This document shows positions 63,096 through 64,000 of a DNA stretch of 64,000 bases, piece by piece. The stretch spans positions 1 to 64,000 of the forward strand of contig JBPJFZ010000011.1 of the NCBI GenBank assembly GCA_051208035.1, read 5' to 3'. The notes below the pieces were generated by a model. That model searched no databases. It saw nothing but the letters and a program-made list of their open reading frames with translations, and was not told the origin of the DNA. Position numbers and translations under genes: made by a program. How positions within the stretch are numbered: position 1 is the first letter of the stretch; each line of letters begins with the position of its first letter. Source of the DNA: JACKOB01 sp024234575 (GTDB lineage: Bacteria; Pseudomonadota; Gammaproteobacteria; Pseudomonadales; Oleiphilaceae).

Positions 63096-64000
63096 CTATT
63101 GGCCAATCGAAAAGCCGGCATTAAGCTGTAAGCCGACCAGCACCAAATAAATCATCAAAGCTGCGGCCACCGCCCCGGCAAATAAAATGGTGTACAGCCG
63201 GTCTTTGTTGCTTGCATCCACCAGGTCAATGGATGAAATGGTGCCAAATACGGGGTAGCCGGTAACGCGGGTTAACTGTGAACCCGATATGGCCACAGGG
63301 TTCAGCTGACTAAGTCCGAAAGCGATACCAACACCTGCGATCATGCTAAAAAGCGTCACCACGGTTAAAAACAACACGCGGTTCGGGCCTGATGGTTGGC
63401 GGGGTACAACCGGGGGATCAACAACCTTAAACTGAATGTCGTCGGCGGTTAAATCTGCACTTTGTGACAGTCTTGCCTGTTCGCGACGGGTCAGTAACTC
63501 GTTGTATTTATTCTTGGTGATGTCATAACCGCGGTTTAACGATATCAGCTGCGATTCCATCTCTGGAATAAGGTGAATCTTCTCTTCGATTTCTCGTACT
63601 TTGCTTTCGTATTCGGCAACACGTACATCCAGAGACACTTTTTCGTTCTCAAGTCTTGTGACACTCAGTTTCATCTCTTGATAAACTGGGTTGGTATCAA
63701 GGTTTTCGAAAGTAGGGTGGTCACCTTGCTGCTGCGCAACCGCCGCTTTAATCTCTGCTGCTCTTTGGGTCTCAAGGTCTTCAATACGACGTTTCAACTC
63801 CATAATGTTTGGGTGCTTCTCGGTATACTTCAGCGATAATTCATCCAACTGCGACTTTAACTGCTCGATGCGCCCATCATATTGGGTAGAGATTGTATTG
63901 GTCATGGTTCGCTGCTGGATCAAACCAAATGTTGGTTCTTCGCCTTTTAGCTGGGAACGCGCAGATGCTAAGCGGGACTCGACTTCTCTCAGTTGCAGTC
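63096..64000 (-). CDS. Chain-length determinant (Wzz-type), partial, cut by right edge
   Basis: The frame is open from 63096 to the window edge, so the N-terminal part, with the first membrane helix, is missing. The visible part of about 300 residues is coiled coil (LREVESRLASARSQLKGEEP near the edge, and repeats such as YDGRIEQLKSQLDELSLKYT). A conserved proline-rich stretch DPPVVPRQPSGPNRVLFLTV leads into the second membrane helix, and a third hydrophobic segment lies at the end. It matches the chain-length family of XrtA loci (TIGR03007-like). With the tyrosine autokinase it sets polymer length. Confidence 0.92.
   Translation of the reverse strand, partial: LQLREVESRLASARSQLKGEEPTFGLIQQRTMTNTISTQYDGRIEQLKSQLDELSLKYTEKHPNIMELKRRIEDLETQRAAEIKAAVAQQQGDHPTFENLDTNPVYQEMKLSVTRLENEKVSLDVRVAEYESKVREIEEKIHLIPEMESQLISLNRGYDITKNKYNELLTRREQARLSQSADLTADDIQFKVVDPPVVPRQPSGPNRVLFLTVVTLFSMIAGVGIAFGLSQLNPVAISGSQLTRVTGYPVFGTISSIDLVDASNKDRLYTILFAGAVAAALMIYLVLVGLQLNAGFSIGQ

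Overview
The window reads as chromosomal DNA of a marine-type gammaproteobacterium. The evidence is a RecBCD operon plus DNA polymerase II, a methylcitrate operon with the AcnD/PrpF variant and a GntR-type regulator, an exosortase A (XrtA/PEP-CTERM) exopolysaccharide locus, small phasin-like proteins, and integron attC sites very like Vibrio cholerae repeats. I cannot fix the genus from sequence alone. Coding density is high and most genes are intact; the left 1.8 kb and one PEP-CTERM gene are the degraded or mobile parts.

Left edge (1-1970): a fragment of an integron cassette array with two complete VCR-like attC sites, two cassette genes of unknown function and a third attC cut short. It lies between IS30-like remnants on both sides and ends next to a tRNA-Ser(GGA) gene. 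Next (1972-7405, minus) is a tightly packed operon of a TonB-dependent receptor, a periplasmic binding-protein-like protein and a membrane hybrid histidine kinase, a plausible trans-envelope uptake and sensing unit. From 7.5 to 16.9 kb lie mostly single genes: rmuC, a 2OG-Fe(II) oxygenase, a GNAT-nitrilase fusion, a GIDE-GIDE-LemA membrane protein, an AraC regulator divergent from a sterol-desaturase-like hydroxylase, and an unknown protein. The 4.5S SRP RNA gene follows at 17.2 kb.

From 17.3 to 28.6 kb come a membrane diguanylate cyclase, an orphan sugar-binding protein, putA and glpD (proline and glycerol-phosphate oxidation), two phasin-like paralogues, a strongly folded intergenic element, an exported protein and a GreA/GreB-like protein. 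The recC-recB-recD operon (28.6-37.7 kb) has 4-base overlaps. It is separated from polB by a repeat-rich spacer with a long inverted repeat and three 18-bp tandem repeats. A ParA-like ATPase and a PEP-CTERM gene broken by one amber codon follow.

The prp operon (42.6-49.3 kb: GntR regulator, prpB, prpC, acnD, prpF) degrades propionyl-CoA via 2-methylcitrate; two FadR-type operator palindromes lie upstream, 73 bp apart. After it come a small exported protein, an ABC/HlyD export operon (50.1-54.4 kb), a YegD-type Hsp70 homologue and a nucleotide-sugar dehydrogenase. The right end (57.7-64 kb) is the exopolysaccharide locus: a polyprenyl-phosphate sugar transferase on the plus strand and, convergent to it, a chain-length determinant (cut by the window edge), tyrosine autokinase, outer-membrane protein and AAA ATPase of the XrtA-associated set. 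The exosortase gene itself is not in the window and is expected just beyond the right edge.
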